Under the pieces are notes generated by a model. The model searched no databases, was not told the origin of the DNA, and worked only from the letters and a program-made list of their open reading frames with translations. A program made the translations under genes and the position numbers. A DNA stretch of 64,000 bases, from contig BBSY01000004.1 of assembly GCA_000974665.1 (NCBI GenBank), forward strand, positions 62,001-126,000, given 5' to 3'. Of this stretch, positions 26,380 to 35,438 are shown piece by piece (within the stretch, counting starts at the first letter, position 1; each line of letters starts with the position of its first letter). This DNA comes from an alpha proteobacterium U9-1i (GTDB taxonomy: Bacteria; Pseudomonadota; Alphaproteobacteria; Caulobacterales; Aquidulcibacteraceae).

Positions 26380-28476
26380 TTAGTGCGCCCCGCCACCGGT
26401 TTCAGCCGCCGCTTGCTCCGCGGCAAGACCGACGCGCGCTTGCTGACGGATGTAGTGCTGCAACCCCTCGATCTCGTTCGCGGGCATTTCCTCGTATTGC
26501 GGCATGCCGCGCGTGCGCAGCGAACCTTGGTTGAGGACAGCCGTCAGGCCTTCGATCGACATCGGCGATTGGGCGCGACGCAAGTCTGGAGCGGCGCCGC
26601 CGGCGATCAGGTTCGGACCGTGACAGATGTGGCAATTGCGATGCAACACGGCGCGGCCCAGTTCAGCCTTCACCGGATCGACGCGGAACTCCGGATCGTC
26701 GAGGATCGGCGGCGGTGCATCGTCCTCGGTCAGCGGCGGCAACGCGGCCGCGCCGTCGAGTACGAATGTCAGCACACGGCGGCGCATGGTGTAGTAGTTC
26801 CACTCTTGTGGCAGCCCGCTCGCACCGGTGCCGCGCCAGCCGGTAATGATGGTGATGTATTGCTTGCCGCCGGCCATGTAGCTGATCGGTTGCGCGCCCA
26901 TTCCGACTTGCGCATCGAACGACCACACTTCTTGGCCGGTGTCAGCGGCATACGCCGTAAGCTCGCCCGTCACTTGACCTTGGAACACCAGGTTGCCGGC
27001 GGTCGACAGCGTGCCGCCGTTTTGCATGCCGGTGAGCGGGTTGCGCCACACCTCACGTTGGTTCACCGGATCATAGGCGAGCAGAGCTGACGTGGACGGC
27101 GCAGGCGGTGGGAAATCAGCCGGCCGCGGACCGAGGCCTTGGTTCAAGCGCATGATGCCTTCGTTGGGCGCCCACGTCGCGAGATTTGGCGGATCGATAT
27201 AGACCTGCCCTGCCTCTGTAACCGGAAGATAGATCAGGCCGTTTGAACGGTTGAACGACATTGAGGCGACGCCGTGCGCGCCCCACGATGACGGGTACCC
27301 GAGGAACGGCGCGCCATTCGGGAAACGCGATTCCGGCCGTTCAACGGGGCGGCCGGTTTCGGTGTCGATGCGTTCGGCCCAGGTGATGTTCTGCGCGAAC
27401 GGTCCGGCTGAGATGAGTTCGCCGTTGTCGCGGTCGATCACATAGAAAAAGCCGTTCTTGGGCGCTTGCATCAACACGCGGCGATCGTGCCCATCGATGT
27501 TGAGCGTCGTCAGTTCTATATCCATCGCCGCGTTGAAATCCCAAGTCTCGCCTGGATTGACTTGGTAGTGCCACACGTACTCGCCGGTGCGCGCATCGAG
27601 CGCGACGATCGAGCAGAGATAGAGATTGTCGCCGCCTTCGGGGCTGCGAATTTTTTGGTTCCACGGCAGACCGTTGCCGGTGCCGATATAGATGCGGCCC
27701 AGTTCGGTGTCGTAGGCCATGGCGTGCCAAGCGTTTCCGCCACCACCCAGGCGCCACCACTCACCACTCCACGTTTCGGCGGCGCGCTCCATGGCGTCAT
27801 TCTCGAAGCCATCCGCCGGGTTGCCTGGCACGGTGTAGAAGCGCCACGCCTGTGCGCCGGTATCGGCGTTGTAAGCTGTCACGAAGCCGCGCGCTGGACC
27901 GTAATCACCACCGCCATTGCCGATGACGACGTTGTTTCCGGCCATGAAGGGCGGGCCGGTGATGTAAAGCGGTGACCCTTCGTCGAGTGTCTGCACCGAC
28001 CAGACTTCCTCGCCAGTGCGTGCGTTGATCGCGATCAAGCGGCCGTCGAGCGTGGCTGTGAACACCTTGCCATCGCGATAAGCCAAGCCGCGTGTGGCCC
28101 AACCGGCGCGCATACGCTGGCCCGCAACGTCATAGACGTGCGGATCGTATTGCCAGAGCAATTCGCCGGTTTGCGCGTTCATCGCGTGGATCACGCTGTG
28201 GCCCACGGGAAAGTAAAGGATGCCGTCGATCGCGAGGGGCGAGCCCATTCCGTTCGGTGTGACCGGCAAATCGTATGACCAAGCGAGGCCGAGGCGGCTC
28301 ACATTCCCCGCGTTGATCTGAGTCAGCGGCGTGTAGTGGTTTTCTGTCGCGTCGCCGCCATAGCTCGACCAGTTAGCGCCTTCTTGGCGCATCAGGCGCG
28401 GCGCGAAAAACGCCAGGGCGCCGATCACCAGCACTGCCAATACGCCCACGATGATCAGATTACGAGACAACTTCAC
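26380..28476 (-). CDS. PQQ-dependent quinohemoprotein dehydrogenase, copy B
   Basis: Protein of 698 residues and a close paralogue of the neighbouring gene, with the same PQQ propeller plus cytochrome c layout (CHICH heme motif near residue 615, likely axial Met near 658). GTGNGLPWNQK and GETWDFNAAMD keep the metal and catalytic residues. As in copy A the vicinal disulfide is missing (MRAGWATRGLAY). The frame opens at GTG 28482, but that start would sit on the Shine-Dalgarno; GTG 28476 has AGGAGG at good spacing. It starts with a hydrophobic segment of about 20 residues, probably an uncleaved membrane anchor. It follows the TonB receptor after a 107-base gap holding a strong hairpin. Confidence 0.88.
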   Translation of the reverse strand: MKLSRNLIIVGVLAVLVIGALAFFAPRLMRQEGANWSSYGGDATENHYTPLTQINAGNVSRLGLAWSYDLPVTPNGMGSPLAIDGILYFPVGHSVIHAMNAQTGELLWQYDPHVYDVAGQRMRAGWATRGLAYRDGKVFTATLDGRLIAINARTGEEVWSVQTLDEGSPLYITGPPFMAGNNVVIGNGGGDYGPARGFVTAYNADTGAQAWRFYTVPGNPADGFENDAMERAAETWSGEWWRLGGGGNAWHAMAYDTELGRIYIGTGNGLPWNQKIRSPEGGDNLYLCSIVALDARTGEYVWHYQVNPGETWDFNAAMDIELTTLNIDGHDRRVLMQAPKNGFFYVIDRDNGELISAGPFAQNITWAERIDTETGRPVERPESRFPNGAPFLGYPSSWGAHGVASMSFNRSNGLIYLPVTEAGQVYIDPPNLATWAPNEGIMRLNQGLGPRPADFPPPAPSTSALLAYDPVNQREVWRNPLTGMQNGGTLSTAGNLVFQGQVTGELTAYAADTGQEVWSFDAQVGMGAQPISYMAGGKQYITIITGWRGTGASGLPQEWNYYTMRRRVLTFVLDGAAALPPLTEDDAPPPILDDPEFRVDPVKAELGRAVLHRNCHICHGPNLIAGGAAPDLRRAQSPMSIEGLTAVLNQGSLRTRGMPQYEEMPANEIEGLQHYIRQQARVGLAAEQAAAETGGGAH

Positions 28477-28531
28477 GATCACCTCCTGCGCGCGCGGCGG
28501 AGCTTATGTTGTGTTTGCGTATCAGCATGAA

Positions 28532-28564
28532 GCGCTCCGCTTGCCCAAAAGACAAGCGGAGCGC
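28532..28564. other. Strong 12-bp hairpin downstream of TonB receptor gene
   Basis: Perfect inverted repeat GCGCTCCGCTTG / CAAGCGGAGCGC with a nine-base loop, between the receptor stop (28584) and the quinoprotein start (28476). No T-run follows on either strand, so it is not a textbook intrinsic terminator. It may slow transcription or protect the 3' end of the receptor message, giving more receptor than enzyme. Confidence 0.7.
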
Positions 28565-28583
28565 CCAAGTTGGTCGCGACGGA

Positions 28584-31055
28584 CTAGAAGTCCACGCTGA
28601 GCGTAACGCCCCACGTGCGCGGGTCGGTCGCCTGTGTCGCTGCAAAGAAAGTCGCGACGGGGAGATAGTTCAGAATTTGCACGTCTTCGGTGAGGTTCTT
28701 GCCCCACAGGGTAAAGCGATAATTGCCGCCCTCCGGCTGCCAGGAAACGCTCGAGTCCACGACGAACATCGGCTCGCGGTAGGAGTACGGCACGTTCAAC
28801 AGATTGACGTAGGCGCTGCTGCGGTAGTTGCCGGAAATATCGAACGTCAGATCGCCGTTGGCGACGGGCATTTCATAGTTGGCGCCCACCGAAACGTCCC
28901 AACGCGGCGCCCGCATCGGACGCAGGTAAGAATTGTCGACCGGAATATAGTTGCGATCCTCTGCGCTTGGGCCGGCCGCGCCAAGATCAAAGAATTGCGT
29001 TGGCGCGCATTGCACCTGCCCTGCCGGCACGGCCGCGGAGAAGGTGGTGCCGTCGAGGTCGGCGCAGAAATCGGTGTAATAGGCTTGGTTCCACCCGATG
29101 TTCGCATAGAGGCGCAGCTGATCAGCCACACGCGCCGCGATGGACAATTCGACACCGTAGCTCGTGAGATCGGCGACGTTCGTGGTCACCGTGCTGACAC
29201 CCGACGGCGACGCGGATGGCGTTACGAGCGAGCGTTGGAGGCCCTCGTAGAGCGAATAGAACGCATTCGCGTTCACCCGCAGGCGGCCGTCGTACCATTC
29301 GCTCCGGAAGCCCGCTTCGTAGTTCTGGGCCTTTTCGTCGCCGTATGGATCTTCGAAGGCGAAGCGGTCGGCGGAGTTGGCGTTGTAGCCGCCCGACTTG
29401 TAGGCCTGCTGATAGAAGGCGAACAGGAACAAGTCCGGGTTCACTTCATAGTTCACGCCGAGCCGCGGGGCGAAATTGTCGGAGCTGATGGGATCAGCGT
29501 CGAAGAAGATCGCGGCGTTCGTGGTCCACGGATGCGACGCGAAGTCCGAACTGGTGGTGAGCGGCGTCACCGAAGACAGCGCCGCGTTGACGCCGCGATA
29601 GCCATACTTCTCTTCGTGTGAGTAGCGCCCGCCGACGACGACCGTGAGTGCGTCAGTCGCGTGGAAGTCAAACTGCGCGTAGGCTGCGTAAGAGTCACGC
29701 GCGCCGCTGTTGTTGATGTAGGTCGGGCCTGTCGTGAACGGGTTCTGTGCGGTCGTCGGCGTGAATACCGCCGGGAACGGCGCCGTTGTATCAGTGAACG
29801 ACAGCTGGGTGGTGTTGTAGTGATCCCAGAAATAGTTCACGCCGGCGACGACATCGACACGATCGCCCCAATTGCCAACGTATTGCAGTTCAGCGGAGCT
29901 CGTCCGGTAAGTTTCAAACCGCGCCGACGAGAACATGTTGATATTTTCGCCGTCGGTATCGGCCCAGTTTTCCTGCTCAACGTAGCCGTAATTCAAGATC
30001 GCGCGCAGCGTGCCATGACCGAGATCGTAGCCCGCGTCCATGGTCAGCGTGTACTGGTCGGTGTCTTGGTCGCGGTTATCCAGGCTGTTGCCGATGCGGA
30101 AAGGATCGCTGCCAGCGCTCGGCAAGCCGCGGCGCGCATCGCCCCAGGGATTGTATCCCGGAAAACCCGCCGTCGCGATCGATGTTGCCGCACCGGTAGT
30201 GGTGTTGCCCGCGTACCAAGCCCCGCCGAAGTCGTGAAAATACTCGGCGAAGATGTTGATGTCCAAGCGCTCGTTTGGCGTGTACCGCAACGTTGGGCGA
30301 ATGTAGAGCGTGTCTTCCCGGCCAATCGACTTGCCTTCGAGTGTCGGATCGATAACGCCGGGCGCGATGACGCCGCTATTGTGATAATAGCCGTCCAAGT
30401 GATGGCTTCGCACAGCGAGACGCCCCGCCAGGACGCCTTCGATGATCGGTTGGTTCAGCACAAGATCGAAATCCTGCTTGCCGAAGGTGCCGAGCGTCGC
30501 TTGCGCGGAGGCGCCTGCATCGTCGAGGTCCGGGCGCGTGGTGCGCACTGAAACCGCACCGGCGAAGGCGTTACGGCCGTACAATGTGCCTTGCGGGCCG
30601 CGCAGGACTTCAATCGCATCCACGTCGATGGCGCTCGTCAGCGCAGTGGCGTTGCGCGCTTGGTAGACGCCGTTGACGTAAACGGCGACTTGCGGGTCGG
30701 TGAAGCTTTCCACTCCCGCATAGCCGACGCCACGCATGGAGAGCGACGCGTGGGTGGGGAAGAGACCTACGTGCTCGATGACGGCGTTTGGGATCAGACG
30801 ATTGAGCGACTCAATGGTCGCCGCGCCTGTTGCGTTCAACTCTTCGCCAGTGACGGGCACGAGTGAAAGCGGAACTTGCTGCAAATTCTGCGTGCGACGC
30901 TGCGCAACGACGACGATTTCGCCGAGACCGCCATCATCTTCCGCCTCGGTGGCGGCGGGCGCCGTGTCCTGCGCCAGCGCCGGTGTGGCGAGTGCAAACC
31001 CGCTCAGTCCAACCAATGCCGTGCTGACGGCCAGCCCGAGTTTCGACTTGCGCAT
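28584..31055 (-). CDS. TonB-dependent outer-membrane receptor
   Basis: Receptor of 823 residues with a Sec signal (cleavage after ATPALA), a TonB box (GEIVVVAQRR near residue 45), a plug domain (RGVGYAGVESFTDPQVAVY, VLRGPQGTLYGRNAFAGAV) and a 22-strand barrel ending in Phe. It resembles the family often found beside catabolic genes in sphingomonads and caulobacters, rather than ferric-siderophore receptors. It is first in the operon with two quinoproteins, sulfatase, FGE and lactonase, so it probably imports the pathway substrate. Two motif copies lie 104 and 139 bases upstream. Confidence 0.92.
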   Translation of the reverse strand: MRKSKLGLAVSTALVGLSGFALATPALAQDTAPAATEAEDDGGLGEIVVVAQRRTQNLQQVPLSLVPVTGEELNATGAATIESLNRLIPNAVIEHVGLFPTHASLSMRGVGYAGVESFTDPQVAVYVNGVYQARNATALTSAIDVDAIEVLRGPQGTLYGRNAFAGAVSVRTTRPDLDDAGASAQATLGTFGKQDFDLVLNQPIIEGVLAGRLAVRSHHLDGYYHNSGVIAPGVIDPTLEGKSIGREDTLYIRPTLRYTPNERLDINIFAEYFHDFGGAWYAGNTTTGAATSIATAGFPGYNPWGDARRGLPSAGSDPFRIGNSLDNRDQDTDQYTLTMDAGYDLGHGTLRAILNYGYVEQENWADTDGENINMFSSARFETYRTSSAELQYVGNWGDRVDVVAGVNYFWDHYNTTQLSFTDTTAPFPAVFTPTTAQNPFTTGPTYINNSGARDSYAAYAQFDFHATDALTVVVGGRYSHEEKYGYRGVNAALSSVTPLTTSSDFASHPWTTNAAIFFDADPISSDNFAPRLGVNYEVNPDLFLFAFYQQAYKSGGYNANSADRFAFEDPYGDEKAQNYEAGFRSEWYDGRLRVNANAFYSLYEGLQRSLVTPSASPSGVSTVTTNVADLTSYGVELSIAARVADQLRLYANIGWNQAYYTDFCADLDGTTFSAAVPAGQVQCAPTQFFDLGAAGPSAEDRNYIPVDNSYLRPMRAPRWDVSVGANYEMPVANGDLTFDISGNYRSSAYVNLLNVPYSYREPMFVVDSSVSWQPEGGNYRFTLWGKNLTEDVQILNYLPVATFFAATQATDPRTWGVTLSVDF

Positions 31056-31159
31056 GTATTTCCTCCCCTAGGTCACACGGTCGCGCCTTCGCGCGCCTCG
31101 ACTCGTTGGGTTCTCACTCAGGCGCGCGCATTCGGCGTACGAAGGTGGACCCGTTCTTT

Positions 31160-31175
31160 CTGCACTCAAAGGCAA
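31160..31175. promoter_or_regulatory. Operator site 6
   Basis: CTGCACTCAAAGGCAA on the + strand (TTGCCTTTGAGTGCAG on the coding strand of the receptor) matches the motif with one change in the second half. It is 104 bases before the receptor ATG and 19 bases from site 7. This gap (31056-31260) holds no gene. Confidence 0.5.
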
Positions 31176-31194
31176 AATTGAAGAGGTGTCAATC

Positions 31195-31210
31195 TTAATC
31201 TCTGGTGCAA
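31195..31210. promoter_or_regulatory. Operator site 7, inverted relative to most
   Basis: On the minus strand this reads TTGCACCAGAGATTAA preceded by ATT; its strong half ATTTTGCAC and the following GATTA resemble site 8. It is the only copy with the strong half in this orientation. Sites 6 and 7 form a tandem before the receptor operon, 139 bases from its ATG for site 7. Confidence 0.55.
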
Positions 31211-31260
31211 AATTCGTTGCGTACATAGGTGTGGCGCCGCAGCACTTGCCCGGCGTCGCG

Positions 31261-32808
31261 TCAGCCGCCGATCGTGCGATCGGTCGGCCAATAGGGCCGC
31301 CGCAACTCGCGCTTGTTGACCTTGCCCATGGCGTTTCGGCCGATGTCGGCGAGGAATTCGTAGCTGCGAGGGCATTTGAAGCCTGCGAGCCTTTCGCGGC
31401 AGAAGCGATTCAAAACCTCCGCGCTCGGCGGATTGACGATGCTGCGTGGCACAATCAGCGCCTTGAGTTCTTCACCCATCTCAGCGTTCGGGACCCCGAC
31501 CACCGCGACGTCGTCGACGTCATCATGCTGCAAAAGCACATGCTCCACCTCGGCCGGATAGAGATTGACGCCACCGCTGACGACCATGTCGGAGACACGG
31601 TCGGTGATGAAAACGTAGCCCTCGCTATCGAGGTAACCCATTTCGCCGAGCGTAAAGACACCGGGCGCAATGTGCGCGGCGGCCGTTTTCTCGGGGTCCC
31701 CGTGATAAATGATGCCGCGCCCTGTGGTGTCGCGGAAATAGAGCAATCCGACTTCATTGGCCGGCAGTTCCTTGCCGTCCTCGCTGAAGATCACCGCTTC
31801 GAACGGAGCGGCGGCCTTCCCCACCGATCCTGGGCGCTTCAGCCAGTCCTCGGAGTTGATCATCGTCGTCGTACCGGATTCGGTGCCACCGTAGGCTTCC
31901 ACCAAAACCGGGCCGAACCAGGCGATCATTCGCTTCTTCACGTCGCGCGGGCACGCCGCGCCCGTGTGCGCGAGGCGCTTCATTGAAGTGACATCGTATT
32001 TGGCGCGCACATCATCTGGCAGTGAGAGCAAGCGCTGGAAGTGCGTCGGCACCATCACCGCGCCTTCGATACACTCGCGCTGAATGGTTTCGAGTACGCG
32101 CTCTGGATCAAAGCCCTTCAGCACAACCACTGCCGCGCCGCCGATCATGGCGCGCACCGTCGTGAGCGGCCCTGTGTGATACATCGGGCTTACGACGAGA
32201 CTCGGGCCACCGGGCAACAGCGCGGCGCGCTCGCGCATGATGGCTGCATACGCCGCGACTGTCGGAGCCGGCGGGAAATAGCTCGGCGGGGTCTCCGTAG
32301 CCTTCGGCTTGCCAGTGGTGCCGGAGGTGTAATGCAGATGCGGCATCGGCTTCATGTCGGACGGCGGATCTGACGGCGCCGCACGCGAGATCATGTCGTC
32401 CCAATGCGCGAGGTCGCTGCGCGCCTCGCAGCGCCAGCCGATCACTTGCGGAACGCCGGCCTTCTTCGCCGCCGCGAGACCTACGTCCGCCGTCTCAGGG
32501 CCGACAAGCAGCACGTTAGCCTTGGAATCTTGCAGAATGTAGGTGAGTTCATCGGCCGTCAGATGGAAGTTCGCCGGCACGCTCGAAACGCCGCTCAGCA
32601 GGCAGCCAAGATAGCCAAGCACAGCTTCGGCGCTGTTTGGTGCGAAGATGGCGATGCGCCGTTCCGAACCAAGGTCAAGCGCTAGAAACCCGTTGACGAC
32701 GCGGTTCAGCAACGCGTCGAGTTCGGCCCAAGTGAGCCGCAAATTCTCGTCCGAGAGCGCAAGCGCCCCGCGCTTCGTATCGGTGATCGTGGCGGCAATC
32801 GCAGACAT
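31261..32808 (-). CDS. Acyl-CoA ligase (AMP-forming)
   Basis: ANL-superfamily ligase of 515 residues. It activates a carboxylic acid with ATP and CoA. The P-loop motif is HYTSGTTGKPKA; EAYGGTESG marks the adenylate pocket, then YLDSEGYVFITDRVSDMVVSGGVNLYPAEVE and the C-terminal Lys in RNAMGKVNKRELRR. It ends the leftward operon APH, SDR, acyl-CoA dehydrogenase, MFS, ligase that starts at 37196. The gap to the MFS gene is nine bases. The acid used is unknown; entry of the transported substrate into CoA-linked metabolism is the obvious role. Confidence 0.9.
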   Translation of the reverse strand: MSAIAATITDTKRGALALSDENLRLTWAELDALLNRVVNGFLALDLGSERRIAIFAPNSAEAVLGYLGCLLSGVSSVPANFHLTADELTYILQDSKANVLLVGPETADVGLAAAKKAGVPQVIGWRCEARSDLAHWDDMISRAAPSDPPSDMKPMPHLHYTSGTTGKPKATETPPSYFPPAPTVAAYAAIMRERAALLPGGPSLVVSPMYHTGPLTTVRAMIGGAAVVVLKGFDPERVLETIQRECIEGAVMVPTHFQRLLSLPDDVRAKYDVTSMKRLAHTGAACPRDVKKRMIAWFGPVLVEAYGGTESGTTTMINSEDWLKRPGSVGKAAAPFEAVIFSEDGKELPANEVGLLYFRDTTGRGIIYHGDPEKTAAAHIAPGVFTLGEMGYLDSEGYVFITDRVSDMVVSGGVNLYPAEVEHVLLQHDDVDDVAVVGVPNAEMGEELKALIVPRSIVNPPSAEVLNRFCRERLAGFKCPRSYEFLADIGRNAMGKVNKRELRRPYWPTDRTIGG

Positions 32809-32817
32809 TTTCGTTCC

Positions 32818-34173
32818 TCAAGCCGGCGCGGGCGTGGTGGCAAGCGCCGCCTCGGCGCGCGTCACCGACGGCCCGAGAAGCGCCAGCGCCGCGCGCATTG
32901 TCACAAACGCAATCGCGAAGCAGCCGACGACCACAATCATCATCGACAGACCGATCTTGCTTTCATCCTGGAACAGGAAATCCGTCAGCGCGCCGACCAT
33001 CGCCGGCCCTGCCCCCAATCCGAGCAACGTGAAGCAGAACAGAAAGATCGAGATCAGCTGCCCACGCACCGCGTTGGGCGCCAGGAGTGCGATGACTGAG
33101 GACACGTAGACCATGAACGGCACCGTGACGAACTGTACGATGCAGTAGAGGCCAAGGAACACCCACGCGCTCGGCGCCATGAACAGGAACACCACGGCCG
33201 GTGAAACGGCGAGCATCAGCCACGAATAGAAACGCAAATGCGCGTCTTTCATGCCGCGGCTGAACAAATGATCGACGACGCGCCCGTTCACCACCAGAGA
33301 CGCGGCGGCGATCAGATTCATAGCGCTGAGCGCGGGGCCGTATTGCAGAGGCGTCCACTCATAGGCGCGGCCGATGTAGGTCGGCACCCAAGAGGTCAGC
33401 GTGTAGCCGCAGATGGACAGGCACGAGAAGCTCACGATCATGAGCGTGATCAAAGCCCAATTGGCGCGCAGGAAGCCCATGAGTTGCGCGTGGCTGTCCG
33501 CGCCGGACTTGGCGGCGACGCCGCGACGTCGCGGCTCGCGGAACGTGAACACTGCAAGCGCCAGCAAGAAGCCCGGAAAGCCCACCATCGCGAACACGAT
33601 CTGCCAAGGTGCGGCGGGTCCGTGCAGAGGAAAATTCACAGCGCCAAGGGTGGTTGCGTAGGCGATGGCCAAGCCGCCAAGACCGAACGCCATCGCGGAG
33701 CCGACTTTGCCGCCCATCTGAAATGTAGACGTCGCGAACGTGAGCCGCTCCTTCGGAAACTCATCCGCCAGCATCGAATAGGCGGCGGGCATCAACGCGG
33801 CCTCGCCGACCCCCACGAAGATCCGCGCTATCAACAGATGCTCGAACGTGTCGGCAAAGCCCGATGCAACGGTCGCCAACGCCCAGACGGTTACGCCGCA
33901 GAAGATGATCCAGCGCCGCGAGAAGCGGTCCACCGCCCAACCGAGCGGGAGGCCGAATATGGCGTAGGAGATCGCAAACGCCGGGCCGAGCAATTGGCCG
34001 ATCTGGAAGTCGGACAAAACCATGTCGGCTTTGATCGGGCCTACGAGCATCGACAGGATGAGGCGATCCAGCCACGAGAAAACGTAGAGGCTGAAGAGAA
34101 CGCCAACCATCCACCAGCTGCGCCAAGGCACAGCCGGCATCGCCAGTGCAGCTTTCGTGCTGGTGTCTGGCAC
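32818..34173 (-). CDS. MFS transporter
   Basis: Major facilitator protein of 451 residues with about 12 hydrophobic helices. The loop 2-3 motif appears as GLPLGWAVDRFSRRWI, and the N-terminus reads YVFSWLDRLILSMLVGPIKAD, as in spinster-like or anion:cation symporter-type MFS proteins linked to catabolic clusters. It begins with GTG preceded by GGGAGAAC. It shares its design with the MFS gene at 40334, so the island has two similar inner-membrane importers. Substrate not known; probably a carboxylate of the pathway. Confidence 0.87.
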   Translation of the reverse strand: MPDTSTKAALAMPAVPWRSWWMVGVLFSLYVFSWLDRLILSMLVGPIKADMVLSDFQIGQLLGPAFAISYAIFGLPLGWAVDRFSRRWIIFCGVTVWALATVASGFADTFEHLLIARIFVGVGEAALMPAAYSMLADEFPKERLTFATSTFQMGGKVGSAMAFGLGGLAIAYATTLGAVNFPLHGPAAPWQIVFAMVGFPGFLLALAVFTFREPRRRGVAAKSGADSHAQLMGFLRANWALITLMIVSFSCLSICGYTLTSWVPTYIGRAYEWTPLQYGPALSAMNLIAAASLVVNGRVVDHLFSRGMKDAHLRFYSWLMLAVSPAVVFLFMAPSAWVFLGLYCIVQFVTVPFMVYVSSVIALLAPNAVRGQLISIFLFCFTLLGLGAGPAMVGALTDFLFQDESKIGLSMMIVVVGCFAIAFVTMRAALALLGPSVTRAEAALATTPAPA

Positions 34174-34196
34174 GACGTTCTCCCTATTCTCTCAGC

Positions 34197-35423
34197 TCAG
34201 CGCAGCGGCTTGCTGACGTATTCCGCGATTTTCATCTTGCCGAGTTGAGCCATATGCACTTCCTCCGGCCCGTCCGTGAGGCGCACGAAACGGTTGGTGA
34301 GGAACAATTGCGCGATGGGCGTGTCACCGCTCACGCCGGCGCCGCCGTGGGCCTGCAGAGCCCGATCACCCACCGTCTGCGCCATTTGCGGCGCGACGAT
34401 CTTGATGGCGGCGATCAAATCTTTGGCGGCCTTGTTGCCGTAGCGATCCATCGCGTCGGCCGCCTTCAATGTCAGCAAACGCGCCATTTCGATCTCGCAG
34501 AACGAACGTGCAATGTCCTGGCGAATGCTGCCTTGATCGGCGAGCTTGCGGCCGAAGGCGACGCGATTTTCAACGCGGTGCGCCATGTATTCCAGCATAC
34601 GCTGCGCTTGGCCGATCGAGCGCATGCAATGATGAATGCGACCAGGCCCAAGCCGCCCTTGCGCGATCTCGAAACCCCGGCCTTCGCCGAGCAATAGGTT
34701 TTCCGCCGGCACGCGCACGTCTGTGAAACGCAGCTCGGCGTGACCGCCCGGTGAGTGATAATGGCCGAACACACTGAGTGGGCGCACGACCTCAACGCCG
34801 GGCGTGTCGCGCGGCACGAGAATCTGAGAATGCTGGCGATGCTTCGGCCCGTCGTTCGGCGTCTTGCCGAGCACAATCATGATCTTGCAGCGCGGGTCCA
34901 TAGCGCCCGAGATCCACCACTTGCGACCGTTGAGCACGTAGTCATCGCCATCGCGGACGATGGTGAGCTCAACGTTTGTCGCGTCGGACGACGCTACTTG
35001 CGGCTCCGTCATCACATACGAAGAGCGGATTTTGCCGTCGAGCAACGGCTTTAGCCATTTCTCCTGTTGTGCAGGCGTGCCGTATTTCGCCAGCACTTCC
35101 ATGTTTCCGGTATCTGGCGCCGAGCAGTTGAAGTATTCCGATGCTGATGACACGCGACCCATCAGCTCTGCGAGCGGCGCGTATTCGAGGTTGGTGAGGC
35201 CTGGGCTCCATTCGCCGTATTCGTGCGGCAAGAAGAGATTCCAGAGTCCGGCCTCACGCGCCTTCGCTTTGATTTTTTCCGTGCCAGGCCACGGCGCCCA
35301 TTGATTGGCTGGCTCGTGAATCCACGCATTGCGCTCGGCTTCGGCGGGATAGACGTGCGCATCCATGAACGCCTCGAGCTTGGCGATCAGGCCTTTGACC
35401 TTGTCGGAGTATTCGAAGTTCAC
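34197..35423 (-). CDS. Acyl-CoA dehydrogenase (FadE-like, APH-associated)
   Basis: Acyl-CoA dehydrogenase of 408 residues, slightly longer than usual at the N-terminus. Visible are [16 protein letters not shown] (flavin motif), [36 protein letters not shown] and [19 protein letters not shown], and the C-terminal [12 protein letters not shown] with the catalytic region. This subtype is regularly found next to APH-like phosphotransferases, as here. GTG start with GGAG seven bases upstream. It is between the MFS and SDR genes, with gaps of 23 and 15 bases. Confidence 0.88.
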   Translation of the reverse strand: MNFEYSDKVKGLIAKLEAFMDAHVYPAEAERNAWIHEPANQWAPWPGTEKIKAKAREAGLWNLFLPHEYGEWSPGLTNLEYAPLAELMGRVSSASEYFNCSAPDTGNMEVLAKYGTPAQQEKWLKPLLDGKIRSSYVMTEPQVASSDATNVELTIVRDGDDYVLNGRKWWISGAMDPRCKIMIVLGKTPNDGPKHRQHSQILVPRDTPGVEVVRPLSVFGHYHSPGGHAELRFTDVRVPAENLLLGEGRGFEIAQGRLGPGRIHHCMRSIGQAQRMLEYMAHRVENRVAFGRKLADQGSIRQDIARSFCEIEMARLLTLKAADAMDRYGNKAAKDLIAAIKIVAPQMAQTVGDRALQAHGGAGVSGDTPIAQLFLTNRFVRLTDGPEEVHMAQLGKMKIAEYVSKPLR

Positions 35424-35438
35424 TTTTTTCTCCGCAGA

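Noticed and set aside
28532-28564. Treating the hairpin as a rho-independent terminator
   Set aside because: No T-run follows on either strand, and the downstream genes look like part of the same operon.
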